DNA of 64,000 nucleotides from Symbiodinium natans (Eukaryota > Sar > Dinophyceae > Suessiales > Symbiodiniaceae). Shown one piece after another: positions 43,814 through 55,804 of this stretch. The notes beneath the pieces were generated by a model that saw only the letters and a list, made by a program, of their open reading frames with translations, searched no databases and had not been told where the DNA came from. The stretch is taken from the NCBI GenBank assembly GCA_905221605.1, contig CAJNDS010002457.1:1187501-1251500 (forward strand). Direction: 5' to 3'. Every line of letters begins with the position of its first letter. The stretch's first letter is position 1. The translations under genes were made by a program, and so were the position numbers.

Positions 43814-46800
43814 TGTGTGTGTCTGTGTCCATGCAGACTGCGGAAGCGGTTGCCCCAGGGTGGCATTGGACTTGCTGTCCGCGATGGAGGACAGGCAGAA
43901 TTCTCATCCCTTTAGGCTCAGGATCCTCAAGCACTTTGAGTCTGAGGGTAGTTTCATGGGCCCTTAATATAGTTCCGAGCCTAATTTAAAGGGATCGCAT
44001 GGGTCCTGATTTTGCTCAGGGTATATGCGGAGTAGATAAGGGGTCCCATTTTAAGGGGCCCATACTAAGGGACCATGTAACTACCCCAAAATTGAGAGTT
44101 GGTTTGTGCATTTGGAGTTAGCCCACCTTGCGCAACTCTCTAATCCATCCCCCGTTGCCTGGCTGGTTCTTAGGGGAGTGAGGGGATTGGGCGTCTATAT
44201 ATACCCTCTATATAAGGGTTTTTTCAGTATAGGGTACCTCATTCCCCCCATTCCCCCCATTCCCCACTAAGGACCTTGAGCAACTCTCCAATCCAACCCC
44301 CTTTGCGTGGTTATGGGTCTTGGGTTTGGGGCAAAGATGGGTCTTCCCCCCTCACTTGTGCACAGCCCACCCCTAAACCCTGAACCCTAAACCCTAAACC
44401 CTAAACCTTGGGACATCTCCCCACCTCTGCGGCGTTGCAGTCGACGTGCGATGACTTGAGCCTACTTAGCCAAGAGTAGAACTTTATATGTTTTGGGCTT
44501 CCGTATGTAGTTGGAGTAGTCCGGTTTAACTTCGGATTTTCCCCCTTATGCTAACAGTCCTTAGTACTCAATTTTAAAGACTGTTAGTATAAGGGGAACA
44601 TCCCAAAGTGTAACCTCTATTTTTCTTCGCTATTGGAGAAGTGTGGCCCTAAACCCTAAACCCTAAACCCTAAACCCTAAACCCTAAACCCTAAACCCCC
44701 AGGATGCCGAGCTAAATCCAGACTTGGTCACCTTCAATGCGGCTTTGGCCGTCGCTTAGCATGGAAGCGCTTCACTGCCTTGCGGTTTAGGGTTTAGGGT
44801 TTAGGGTTTAGGGTTTAGGGTTTAGGGTTTAGGGTTTAGGGTTTAGGGTTTAGGGTTTAGGAATAAATACGAATAGTATTCCCTTATAGGTCCCTTCATA
44901 ATCACACAACCATCGCAAGAGTAATCAAAAGGGGTCGGAATAAATGCGGGTTCCGGGACCATCCCAGTATGGTCTGGGGCTTTTGGTTTAGGGTTTAGGA
45001 TTTAGGGTTTAGGGAGGGTTTAGGATTTAGGGTTTAGGGTTTAGGGTTTAGGGTTTAGGGTTTAGGGTTTAGGGCCCAGAAGCTTGAACCCTAAACCCCG
45101 CAAGTCCTTAAGAGAGTTTGGGGGCTTCAGGGGGATGAAGCTTAAGCCCTCTAAATACCCTAAACCCTACAAGACCTTTACAAACCTTAGACCAGGCCCC
45201 TCTACAGCAAGAGTACTTCAAAAAGAAAAGGCTAGAAGCCTGTGAAGTATGGGGAGGGTGGGTAGCTTAATGTAAGCGGCCTTCTGCAACCACGAATTCC
45301 TGCACCGTCCCCCCCCCCCCCCTCCCCCCCCAAAAAAAAATGAACCAACAACAAGATTCTTCTTGCATGTTTATTCGGATTTGCTTTTATGATGCACACT
45401 CACCACACATGGGAACAAACCTTGAAGCCTAAACCCCAAACCCCAAACCCTAAACCCTAAACCCCAAACCCCAAACCCTAAACCCCAAACCCTAAACCCT
45501 AAACCCTAAACCCCTGTTTGGAGGCCTGCCACCGGGCTGTGAAGTCCAAGCCGGCTCTTCGGATCCTAGAGGCGCAGCAATGGGGATGTAGGGCTCTAGG
45601 TGCTTGGGGAGGTTCATGGGTTTAGGGTTTAGGGTTTATAGGGTTTACAGGGTATATCGGGTTTATCGGGTTTATAGGGTTTAAGGTTTCAGGCGCGGAG
45701 ATTCCGGTGTGGCCATAAGGAGGGCCTAAACCCCCTAAACCCTAAACCTTGGAGACGTCTAACTTGCTCATCATCCCCCCAGCCTTAACCCCCCAAAAAA
45801 AAAGATTACAAACAACAAAAGAAAACCATCATAATCAACAAATATAACATTGATAAGCTACACCCGCTCAACAGGGTTCGAGGCTTTCTAGGGTGTAGGG
45901 TTTAGAGTTTGGATTTATTAGGACAAGAGATGCAGGCTTGTAAGGCTGATGGGCCAGGCCAAGGGGCATGTCATCACGCACGGCAGTCCATTGAACGTCT
46001 ACCCCTAGAAAGATCTATCCAGCAGCAAAGGCAGATCCCCACCCTCAAGAGAAAAAACACTAAACCCTAAGCCCTAAACCCTAAACTCTGCAGAGTGGTG
46101 TTTCAGTCAGCAAGGCAGAAGGCACGAACAAGCCCTAAACCCACTGCGCTGCTTTAGGGTTAGGCGTGGGTTTTCAGGGTTTAAGGGCAATATAGGGTTT
46201 ATAGGGCTTGGGGGTTTAAGGGTCAAGGGGTTAAGGGTTCACGGCGTGAGCTTCCGGATTGTCGAAAGACTCTGGCAGCACCATGACATGGCCTTGATGG
46301 AGGGTTTAGGGTTTAGGATTTAGGGTTTAGGGTGACTGTTCAGGGTGCACAGTCTCTAGCAGACTTTTCGGTTCTAGCAACTCCCCAGTGCGTGTCAGTC
46401 TTTGTAAACTCTTAAACCCTAAACCCTAGACCCTAAACCCGTTTACAAGCTGCAGAGCGCTACGTTTGCAGCTTCAAGCAGGTTCGGTGTTGGGGGGCCC
46501 TGCTGCCAAGCATCATCAGAAAGCGTGGAGGGCTTGCTCAGCAGTCGTCGTAGCAGCCTAAACCCTAAACCCTAAACCCTAAACCCTAAACCCTAAACCC
46601 TAAACCCTAAACCCTAAACCCTAAACCCTAAACCCTAAACCCTAAACCCTAAACCCTAAACCCTAATCTGACTGTGAGGAGATCCAGCAGCGCGAGCTGC
46701 AACCTGATGCGCCTGGACACGGAAAGTTGAATTGAAAGCTTTACTTGTGCGGTTGTTCCCCCCCTCCAAGGGAGGAGCTAGTGGGGTTCCAAGAAAGTTT

Positions 46801-49800
46801 AGGGTCTAGAGTTTAGGGTTTAGGGTTTAGGGTTACGGTTAGGGTTTAGGGTTTAAGGTTTAGGGTTTAGGGTTTAGGGTATGGGGCGCACTGAGGTGGT
46901 GTCCTACAGCACTGTGATCAGCGCCTGCGAAGTGATCTGGTCGACTCAAGCCAGGTTTTTCTACTTGTCAGGGATTTCAGATCCCTAATTCCCTCATTCC
47001 CTACTACAAGGAGGGCCCCCTTACTCTACTGACTAGAGTTAAAGGACTTATAACCCAAGTTAGGGTTCTTATACCCCCAATTTCGGGCGGTGTGGGCCGC
47101 TCAGCAAGCAGTCGACCTCTTTTAACAGAAAAAGCCGACGTAGGATGGCAAACCGAAACCGCAGCCCTAAACGTCTTAGCGGCACCTGCGGAGGACCTCG
47201 GGATAGATATCCGCACTGGAAGGTTTTCAGGATTTACAGTGGTGAGAGTGCTAGGGAATCGGCTCGAAGCGCTTTACGAAAAGTTTGCGGTTTGCGGTCC
47301 ATGGAAACCCTCATTGGAACCCTCAATCCCTATATAACCCCTACAAGGAGGGGGCCCCCCCCCCCTAGTTATAAGCAGAGTTATAAGGACCCTAAACTGG
47401 GTTATAAGGATCCCAACTTAGGTCTTAGGTTATAAGTCCCTTAACAAAAGTTAGCATAGTAAGGGGGCCCCTCCTTGTAACCCTAGCCCCTTCAACCAAG
47501 CCATCATCGTTTCCTCAACCTTGGATTCTTGGTTCGGCATGGCAGGTTTTCCTCCCACCACTCACCCCTCAGTATGTGGTTAGGCGGGTGGCAAAAAAAG
47601 ATGCAGAAACACACCCTACAGGGTGGGGCCCCCTAGTTATAAGTAGAGTTATAAGGGCCCTAAATTGGGTTATAAGGACCCTAAGTTAGGTTATAAGTCC
47701 CTTAACTACAGTTTGTCTAGTAAGGGGGCCCCACCCTGTAGAGCGGGTTTCCAGAGAGTCCTTGCAGCAAGCCGGGTTTCGGAGGGCCCACAGTACATCA
47801 TTATCCTCATGCCCCAAGAGGGTTAGTAAAGGGACACCCAGCACTCATCGTCCTTAAACCCATGTTCCAAACCCTAAACCCTAAACCCTAAACCCTAAAC
47901 CCTAAACCCTAAACCGTAAACCGTAAACCGTAAACTGTTTTGGGGTTTATTGCACGGGTCTTGCCTTCGGCTCAGACTTAGATCTTGGCACCCAGGAAGG
48001 GCGACGCTGGCTTCAGGCACTTCGCCTTTTGGCGACGATGGGCCGGGTCACTGGGCTGTTTAGGGTATAGGGTTTAGGGTTTAGGGTTTAAGGTTGCAAT
48101 CCTGGGGGACGTAAATGAACCCTCAAAGTGCGGTTTGGGGTTTAGAGTTTAGGGTTTAGGGTTTAGGGTTTAAGGTGGTCCATGGCACCCTGATAGGGAC
48201 TGAGGTAGGATACTAGAGTAACCATAGTTAAGAGACTCGTAGCCTAAGTTAAGATCCCTATAACCCAAATTAGGCTTCCTCACTCTACTTGTACCTAAGG
48301 GGGGGCCCTCCTTGTAAGGTTTGGATGGGCTGTTGCATTCCATCTTCCGACTTGGGGGAATGGGCCCTCAACCCTAATCCCGAAACCCTAAACCCTAAAC
48401 CCTAACCCCCCCCCCCCCCCCACAACTTCGCCCCTCACTCAAACAAGGATCCCTTTTTTTAGAGTTACATCTTGCGGGGTGGGCTCTTGGAGTCACCTTT
48501 CACTATGTACTTAGGAACTCAACCACATTTTAGGGTTTAGGGTTCATTGTTTTAATGTTTCGGGTTAAGGGTTTAGGGTTTATTGTTTTAATGTTTGGGG
48601 TTTAGGGTGTGAGGGCAAAAAAGGGTTTAGGGTTGAACTATCTTCTTCCCAACAAGGGTAATATAGGGGCTACAATCTTCCATTTTGGGGTTCCTGTAAG
48701 CAACCCTAAACCCTAAACCCCAGTAGCCTTGAGCTTGAGGTGAAGGTGCCACCAAATGTGGTGACCTACAGCGCCGCCATCAGCGCTTGCGAGAAAGGGC
48801 GCCGCTTGTCTCGCTGAGCTCTACTAGGGTCTAGGGTTTAGGGGTTGCTGGGGTGTAGGGTTTAGGGCTAAGGGTACTTTGGGGACCGAATGAACCCAAA
48901 ATTGGGGCCATTTACCCTATGCTACTCTAATCCTTACTAAGGTACATGAACCATAAACCCTTCTAAGGTTCATCTGGTCCTTGAGGTAGAGAAGCCGAAA
49001 ACCCTCCACCCCGCCTAAGCCCTCTCTGTATGTAAGGGTTCAAGGGCGAACTTGTAATGCCATACAGTGCTTTGACATGCTACTCAGCCTTGAGAGTGGT
49101 TGGCCTAAACTACAAGGAGGGGCCCCCTTACCATACTAACTACAGTTAAGGGGACCTTCAACCTAAGTCAGGATCCTTATAACCCAATTTAGGGCTCTCA
49201 TAACTCTGCTTACAACTACGGGGGGGGGGGGCCCCTCCTTGTATGAGCCCCATTGGGCATCCTTACCCAAATTGACATACCATCCACGCCTGCTTGACTG
49301 AGCTGCCCCGGATGCAAGTTCGAGCTGCGACTGTAGGGGTCGCCGCCATCTCGGCAAAGTGGATTTAGGGTTTAGGGTTTAGGGTTTAGGGTTTAGGGTT
49401 TAGGGTTTAGGGTTTAGGGAACAACTCGTCTTATGAATCTATGCACGCTGGGAATGGGAAGCTGAACCATCGGCAATCTTCCGCCAGTCTCCCTGGGTTC
49501 TACAGGTGCCCTAAACCCTAAACTCCAAACCCTAAACCCTAAACCCCAAACCCCAAACCCTAAACCCTAAACCCTAAACCCCAAACCCTAAACCCTAAAC
49601 CGCACTGTCTCTCAGCCATCCTGAGGGCCTACCCCCTCGAAGCAGAACCGTTTAACAGCCCCGCTTGGAGGTTCATGGGGTGCTTAAAGCCTATAGTAGC
49701 TGAGTGGGCACACTTTGCACTTTCTGGGATACTCTAATCCCCTATAGAACTGAAAGTGTGCACTTCTTGTGGAGCTTATGAACTAATCCCCTATAGAACT

Positions 49801-52800
49801 GAAAGTGTGCACTTCTTGTGGGGCTTGTGAAGTCAGCAGCCAAGAAACCTACTTGGGGGAGTTAGGGCACCTCGAAGGCTATTTCCCAAAATAGGGGTAC
49901 CCCCTCGTTTTATACCCCAAGTAGAATAGAATCCCCTTAAAGGGACCCCCCCCCCCCAAAAAAAAAGTAACAAAAACAAAAAAAGGCACCCCTGTTGTCG
50001 GAACCCCCCCCATAGGTACACTCATCAGTCGGGTGATAATGAACCTCCAAGCAATGAAAGGCCAGTGGGAAAGGGCCCTGCAGTTGATATCAGAGATGAG
50101 CGGCAGTGGAAACTCATGCCGCAATTGGGGAGTTGATGGTTTCGGTTTGCGGGGTATAGGTTCGACGTCATACCATGTTGCTGACACGTCCTCCGGTGAC
50201 TCCTGCTGGCATGCTTGGTTGTGGTTGGCAGGGTTTCGTCCATTGCCGGAGAAACATGACAACCGCCATTGGCACATTCCCTAAACCCGAAGAGGCAGTG
50301 GGGGGAGGCACGATTAGAGAGCCAAAACAAAACTCTCGTACTTATTTCTGATGAGGATTCTCTGGTTGGGGCGGCAAATAGAGGTTTGGAGGTTTAGCGA
50401 GGGTCTCGGGTTTGGACATGCAACGGGTGAGGGTAGCGTTTGCAGGTGTACCGAGGGATACTGAGCCTTGAGGTCTTGGGCTTTAGTTGCCGTAGTTTCC
50501 AGCTGGGCCTGCTTTCCGACCTGCGAGGGATGGAGAGAGCGAGAGAGAGAGAGAGAGAATATAAGTATCATACTTAATATGCTAATTCCAAAACAAACAT
50601 ATAGATATAAACATAATATACATATATATATATATGTATTGGTATAGAGCGCGAGAGAGAGCCAAGACCTGCAGACCTGAAACACAGAAAGGCGAATCAG
50701 CCAGCCTGGCGCAGTAAATTTCCCAAAGCATTCAAGCTTGGTTTGCACTTTAGGGCTTACAAGAATGGGGCCCTAAGTTGGGATGTGTCCTAGCTTAGGT
50801 TCTGAGTCCCTTAACTATAGTTAGCATAGTAAGGGGGCCCCTCCTGGTAGGGATGTTTAGAGGGTTTAGGGTTTAGGGTTTACGGTTTACAGTTTAGGAG
50901 TGGAGCCGAACATCGTCAGCCACGCTGCTGCGCTCTCGGCGTGTGAGAACCTGGGCCTGGGACCTGAGGGACCTAATGTTTCGAGTTGTTTGGGTTCAAT
51001 TGTAGGCCCCTTTGCCCATGTTATGGTTCCCCTTGGTGGGTTAAGACAACTAAACCCTAAACCGAAGCTTAGGGAGGATCCTTTTCAGGAAGGTTTTTTG
51101 TTCAGATGGTTCTAAAGGAACCAACCAGGTGGGTTCAGGTCGTGAACCCTAAACCTAAACCCTAAACCTGACACATCATGGGTTTCAAGGAGGTTTTTTT
51201 CCTGGTTCTTTTCAGGGGATTCTTCGCAGGGGATGAGGGAACTAGGTGCCCTACATAATCCCTTAAAGGGTGTATAGCAGGGGGGGTATAAGGTAGCTCA
51301 TTCTCTCATTGCCTATGAAGAACCAGTAGATTCTGACTGGTGACTTCCCAGAGTCGCTGTGGGAACACCATCCCATGGCTGTATGACACACTGGTTTTAC
51401 GGTTTAGGGTTTAGGGCTTAGGGTTTAGGTTGACTTCTATTGCTTAAGAATCCCCTGACAAGCTCAGAATCTTCTTCCTTGAACTGGCAATATGGGGAGT
51501 AGTACTACATATGTGTTGGGGTTCTTAAGCAAAATAGTAGCTGAGGAAAGCACATCAATGGCAATGGGCGCTGCATCACTGGGCGAAGCTTGAATTGGCA
51601 GGCGCTGAGTTTGTAGTTGAGGCTGGGTCTCGTTTTCAGTTTAGGGTTTAGGGTTTAGGGTTTAGGGTTTAGGGTTTGAGGTTTAGGGTTTAGGGCTAGG
51701 GGTTAGGGTTTAGGGTTTAGGGTTTAGGGTTTAGGGTTTAGGGTTTAGGGTTTAGGGTTTAGGGCTGGCACCTCAGAGAGCCCGGGTTCTGAAAAAGGTT
51801 AGGGGGCTAGTCAAGAACAGCTCTTGCTCAGGGCCTTCGTCGGAGAAACCTTCGCTTAAGTGTTCGAAGAGCGAGCTAAACCCCCGGACCCCTAACTCCT
51901 AACATAACGCTTAGCCCTAAACCCTGAACCCTGTTAACCCTCAGCCCAAAACCTAAGACTCTGTAAGCAAACAGCAGGTTTGGGGTTCTCAAGGTAGTTG
52001 TTTCAGGTGGAGTTCACTGACCTGAAAGGTACCAAGCCCTACGCCCCATTGACCGTATAAACCCCAAAAAGCCCCTAAATCCCTACAAGCCCCCAAGCCC
52101 CTAAAGCCTAAAAAACCTTAAGCAACCCTCAAAACCCTAAAGCACCCAAACCCTAAACACCTTTAAACCCCCTCCCCCCCCCCCCTGAAAACCCCAACAA
52201 ACCTTCAATGCGGGGCCATCCTCAGTTCTTTTCCGATCGAAGCCTTCGAAACCTTTTAGGGTTTAGGGTTTAGGGCAAAGTTCAGGGTTTAGGGTTTATG
52301 ACCCTTTGGTCCTTCCGGGTTCTGGGCTCATGGAAGAAGGTTTCCCCAAATGGTCACTGGGCTACCATGAGACCCTAAACCCGAAACCCTAAACCCGAAA
52401 CCCTAAACCCGAAACCCTAAACCCTAAACCCGAAACCCTAAACCCTAAACCGCACAGGCATTCCTGTGAATCGAGTGGCCTACAGCGCCGTGACCCTCGT
52501 CGGGGTTATGTGTTGAGGACTTTTGGGCTCCTTCTGCTTTAGGGTTGAGGGTTTGGGGTTTAGGGTTGAGGGTTTAGGGTTTAGGGTTTAGGGTTTAGGG
52601 CTAGGATGCGGTACCCACCTCTGAGTTTCGAAGACGTGCGAAAGGCAGACAGAGTCGTTATGACCGTTCCACTTATGATGAAGATCCCGAAGCCCAAGCC
52701 CTAAACCCTATCTTTCATACCAGCATCACATTTTGGCGGGCCTGACACGCCCTCGCGTCCAAGCCGGACAGGAGGCAGCTAACAAAACCTCAGCTGTCCC

Positions 52801-53840
52801 CCTAAACCCTAAACCCTAAACCCTAAACCCTAAACCCTAAACCCTAAACCCTAAACCCTAAACCCTAAACCCTAAACCCTATCCCAGAGTAAGCTTTGTA
52901 CCCTTCAAAGGGAAGTGTACCTTAATCATTGGAATGCATGGTACAAGGTTACTCTAGAAATTCCCTAAACCCTAAAAGCCAATAAGCCCACAAAACCCGA
53001 TTTACTAAGTCAAAAACAGCTTAAGTAGGGCCCTTACTTGTGTAGGTAGACTAAGTAAGTCAAAAGAGCTTGTAAACCCTATACCCTAAACCCTAAACGT
53101 GTGTGCAGTGCGGGTGGCAAAAAACCCAAACCCTAAACCCTAAACCAAGGAAGGGCCTTTACTTGTGTAGGGTGCAGCAGAGCCCAGGATCGGCGCGGTC
53201 GGCGCTGGGAACGATTGGGCTGCTGCTGTGCGCCTGTTGGCTGAGATGTGGCATCGGAAGGTGACGCCCGCGACTTGGCGGCCAAATTCGACGCCCCGAA
53301 GTCCTCTACAACCTAAACCAAACTTCGAAGACAACCTAAACCTCTGAACTCTGAACCCTGTAAACCCTGACGCCAGAACGCAAGGGCTTAACCCGAAGTA
53401 TAGGGCTTACCCAGACTACATGGTCTGGGGTTCGGTGTTTGGGCTCCTTAGTGAGGACCTGCGCAACTACACCCTGGCGCTCAGCACCCTGGAGCAAGCG
53501 CGTCAATGGGAGCTGGCGGTGCCTCGGCGGCTGGAGATTCCGCTCTTGCTGTCATAGGGCTCCTTGAGCACAGAGTAAGTAGCGGAAGCACCCTAAACCC
53601 TAAGAAACCTGGACACTAGACACAAAACCCTTCACCCTTAAACCCTCAAACCCTTAAACCCTTGAGCCCTTAAACCCTAAACCCTCAACCCTCAACCCTA
53701 GCCCTAAACCATCCTGAGCCTTGCCACTGTTTGTTCTCCGACTCTTGGCTGTGCTTTGAGCTCTTCGCCTGCACATGCAAGGTGCATTTGCTGACAGAGA
53801 TGCGGCAACGGAAGATGAAACCTGATCTGCCCCTTTTGTT
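42484..53840 (+). CDS. pentatricopeptide-repeat (PPR) protein, at least 14 exons
   Basis: RNA-binding helical-repeat protein, probably organellar; target unknown. Exons: ~42492-42569 (AAAMRIFAEAGKA), 43102-43169 (VAEPSAMVFAAAISTCGAAG), 43859-~43900 (VALDLLSAME), 44703-~44753 (ELNPDLVTFNAALAV), 45524-~45586 (ACHRAVKSKPALRILEAQQ), ~46672-46720 (QQRELQPDA), ~46886-46930 (TEVVSYSTVISACE), ~48724-48797 (PPNVVTYSAAISACEK), ~50052-50120 (AMKGQWERALQLISEM), 50898-50946 (GVEPNIVSHAAALSACE), 51546-~51627 (KAHQWQWALHHWAKLELAG), 52457-~52510 (NRVAYSAV), 53188-53269 (NDWAAAVRLLAEMWHRKVTP), 53456-53518 (DLRNYTLALSTLEQARQWEL) and 53782-~53838 (VHLLTEMRQRKMKPDL). Joined exons rebuild the repeat pattern N-x-V-T-Y-x-A-x-I-S-A-C-E-K, QW-x-x-A-L-x-L-L-x-E-M. 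The neighbouring end points are a stop at 41939 upstream and uncertain 3' exons past 53.84 kb. Some repeats look shortened, so a few exons are probably missed. Confidence 0.8.
43227..43340. mobile_element. MITE-H (GACCCAGAGTAGGCCCT element)
   Basis: Starts CTAGGACCCGGAGTAGGCCC and ends CCTAGGTTGCTCCTGGGTCTAG; interior CCAAAAAGGGCACCC. Relatives at 4630-4770, 7248-7356 and (left half) 16088-16150. Confidence 0.75.
43756..43830. repeat. (GT)n microsatellite
   Basis: About 70 bp of GT in a PPR intron. Confidence 0.97.
44465..44640. mobile_element. nested insertion: MITE-B inside the TTTAAACTTTTTGGG-type element
   Basis: Host halves ACTTTATATGTTTTGGGC and GTAACCTCTATTTTTC with CTATTGGAGAAGTG flank an inserted MITE-B (GATTTTCCCCCTTATGCTAA to AAGGGGAACATCCC, about 44538-44605). 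Confidence 0.75.
44782..44862. repeat. interstitial telomeric block (TTTAGGG)n
   Basis: About 11 units. Further blocks at 44985-45075 show a GGATTTAGGG variant. Confidence 0.97.
46558..46666. repeat. interstitial telomeric block (CCCTAAA)n
   Basis: About 15 perfect units just upstream of a PPR exon. Confidence 0.97.
47340..47480. mobile_element. MITE-A copy, reverse orientation
   Basis: CTACAAGGAGGGGGCCCCCC to AAGGGGGCCCCTCCTTGTA with GTTATAAGGACCCTAAACTGG inside. Together with 47612-47742 and the half copy at 47008-47090 it makes a cluster in one PPR intron. Confidence 0.9.
47612..47742. mobile_element. MITE-A copy with variant ends
   Basis: CTACAGGGTGGGGCCCCC at the left and GGGGGCCCCACCCTGTAG at the right: a perfect 18-bp inverted repeat. 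Both ends carry the same change relative to other copies (AGGGTGG for AGGAGGG), so the ends were homogenised or co-evolved. Confidence 0.9.
48215..48325. mobile_element. MITE-A copy, degraded left end
   Basis: CCATAGTTAAGAGACTCGTA, AGCCTAAGTTAAGATCCC and the intact right end GGGGGGGCCCTCCTTGTAAGG. Confidence 0.7.
48868..48990. mobile_element. MITE-C copy
   Basis: TTGGGGACCGAATGAACCC and GGTTCATCTGGTCCTTGAGG are the inverted ends; interior CCATTTACCCTATGCTACTC. Confidence 0.8.
49108..49245. mobile_element. MITE-A copy
   Basis: CTACAAGGAGGGGCCCCCTTA, TATAACCCAATTTAGGGC, GGGGGCCCCTCCTTGTAT: ends inverted over about 20 bp. Confidence 0.9.
49700..49845. repeat. tandem pair of a ~70-bp element (GAACTGAAAGTGTGCACTTC)
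   Basis: CTAATCCCCTATAGAACTG plus AAAGTGTGCACTTCTTGTGG occurs twice in a row. A similar tandem pair is at 11140-11275. Confidence 0.8.
50757..50858. mobile_element. MITE-A partial copy, reverse orientation
   Basis: GGGGCCCTAAGTTGGGATG, then CTTAGGTTCTGAGTCCCTTA and AGTAAGGGGGCCCCTCCTGG. The left half is shortened. It directly precedes the exon at 50898. Confidence 0.7.
51432..51540. mobile_element. MITE-I (TTGCTTAAGAACCCC element)
   Basis: ATTGCTTAAGAATCCCC at the left and GGGGTTCTTAAGCAAAATAG at the right are inverted ends; it abuts the exon at 51546. Relatives: 41655-41765 and 60128-60247. Confidence 0.75.
51642..51766. repeat. interstitial telomeric block (TTTAGGG)n
   Basis: About 120 bp, with one GAGG and one GCTAGGGG variant unit. 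Confidence 0.97.
52800..52882. repeat. interstitial telomeric block (CCCTAAA)n
   Basis: About 11 units in a PPR intron. Confidence 0.97.
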
Positions 53841-54366
53841 GAACACGGTTTAGGGTTTAGGGTTCAGGGCTTATAGGGTTTAGGGTTTAGGGTTCGAGGC
53901 GGGCGAAGTCTCTTGGAAAAAAGGGCGAAGGGTTTATCAGTTTAGGGTTAGGGTTGCTGAACACGGGTTGCAGGCGCGTCGCAGCGGCTCTGGCTGCGGA
54001 TTTTGTTGGCTTCCACTTGGACTGAACTATACAGACCCAGAAGCCCCCCCCCCCAAACCCCTCTAACCCTACAATGCCCCACAGACCTCACCAAACCCCT
54101 AATGAACCTCAACAAGCCCTACCTAAAATCTTACAAAGCCCCATGTAAAAATCGTAGGATCCCCAAAAAGCGGACCCCAGTAAGGTGCCCGCTAATTTCG
54201 GAAACCCTAAACCCTAAACCCTTAAACCCTAAAGCCTAAAGCCTAAAGCCTAAACCCTAAACCCTAGACCCTAAACCCTAATCCCTAAACCCTAAACCAA
54301 CCCTAAACCCTAAACCCTGTCAAGTCCACTGGGCCTAGGATCTGCCACAGCATCGCCGCAGCCTCG

Positions 54367-54503
54367 GTTAGGGTTTAGGGTTTAGGGTTTAGGGTTTAGG
54401 GTTTAGGGTTTAGGGTTTAGGGTTTAGGGTTTAGGGTTTAGGGTTTAGGGTTTAGGGTTTAGGGTTTAGGGTTTAGGGTTTAGGGTTTAGGGTTTAGGGT
54501 TAG
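54367..54503. repeat. interstitial telomeric block (TTTAGGG)n
   Basis: About 19 nearly perfect units, among the longest uninterrupted blocks. Confidence 0.98.
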
Positions 54504-54509
54504 AGAGAG

Positions 54510-55800
54510 CCGTTTCGCACACACCAGAGCACTTGGGGCGAAAAGATGCAGACATGATCTGGGTCGCCCAGTGGTACCGTTGACCCTTTTTGGGGTTCTG
54601 GGCTTCCTTATAAAAGGAACCAACCCCAAAAAAGGGGTCCTTATCATGATGTGGTTACTGAGCTGCTAAGTTCTACAGGAATCCCCGAAACCCCAAACCC
54701 TCAAGCAAAAAAGTCTCCAATATTTGCCCCCGGAATGCCTGAATTGCATCTGCATACCCTGAAATTCCCGGTTCAATCAAGGGGAGCCCATGTGGCTCAG
54801 GGTTTAGGGTATAGGGTTTAGGGTTCATGGTTTAGGGTTTAGGGTTTCGGGTGTGGCTGAGGTCAAAAGGGCTCGCTTTGCTGGCCGGCAGGGGCGCCGC
54901 AGCTCTCGGCGCAAGCTGACTCAGACGAGGCTCCCTAAACCCTAAACCCTAAACCCGGGTTTATAAGGCTTTACCTTAAGGACCACATGAACCCCCTATA
55001 CTGCCATAATCCCTGTTAAGGTATATGAACCGTAAACCCTCTCAAGGTTCCTTGGGTCCTTAAGGGACGGGACACGAACATGACATTGCACGCTGTGCCA
55101 TAAGTAGCTCAGCAGTGTTGTTACTGTTTTACGATATTGCGACTACTATTGTCATTCTTTCCTTGCTACGTGCGCTCAGTCTTACTATCCCTGCTATAGT
55201 CTTGTTATTGCATGTAATCTCACAGATCCGTATCCTAAACCCTAATCCTTAATCCCTAAACCCTAAACCCTAAACCCTAAACCCTAAACCCTAAACCCTA
55301 TACCTAACCCCCCCCCCAAAAAAAAATAAAAGAAATCTTGAAACAGCGCTGCCCAGGCTCCGTGGCATACCGGAGACTGCAGCATGCGCGCGGGGGTTCA
55401 CAGAAAAAAAGCAGCTTCGCAGGGTTTAGGGTTTAGGGAACCCTAAACCCTAAACCCTAAACCCTAAACCCTAAACCCTGGTTGGCGTAGAAGGAACTAG
55501 GGGGTTGCAGGGGAGGGAGAGAGGGAGAGCGGGAGAGTGTGAGGGAGGGAGAGAGACAAGGAGAGATCAGGGATTTGATTTCACATGTTTCAGTTTCTTA
55601 CATGGATGGTTGTCAAAATGATGATCCCTTTTAGGTTCCGCATAATAATGGGGATGCAAAAAGGGACCATCACTCTGACAACCACCCATATGGATGTGGG
55701 GGCCTCTGGTTGCAACAAAAGGGCGGACGTCAGATCTCAGGATCCAGATGCATTAGGGTTTAGGGTTTAGGGTTTAGGGGGAGGGTTGAGGAGATCCTTG
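54510..55800. other. no assignable gene; repeats and weak exon-like bits
   Basis: Holds a MITE-C copy (54975-55068), head-to-head telomeric repeats at 55420-55480, a GAGGGAG-rich tract (55510-55570) and GC-rich bits at 54850-54930 and 55340-55400 that could be exons but are not recognised. Confidence 0.5.
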
Positions 55801-55804
55801 CAAG

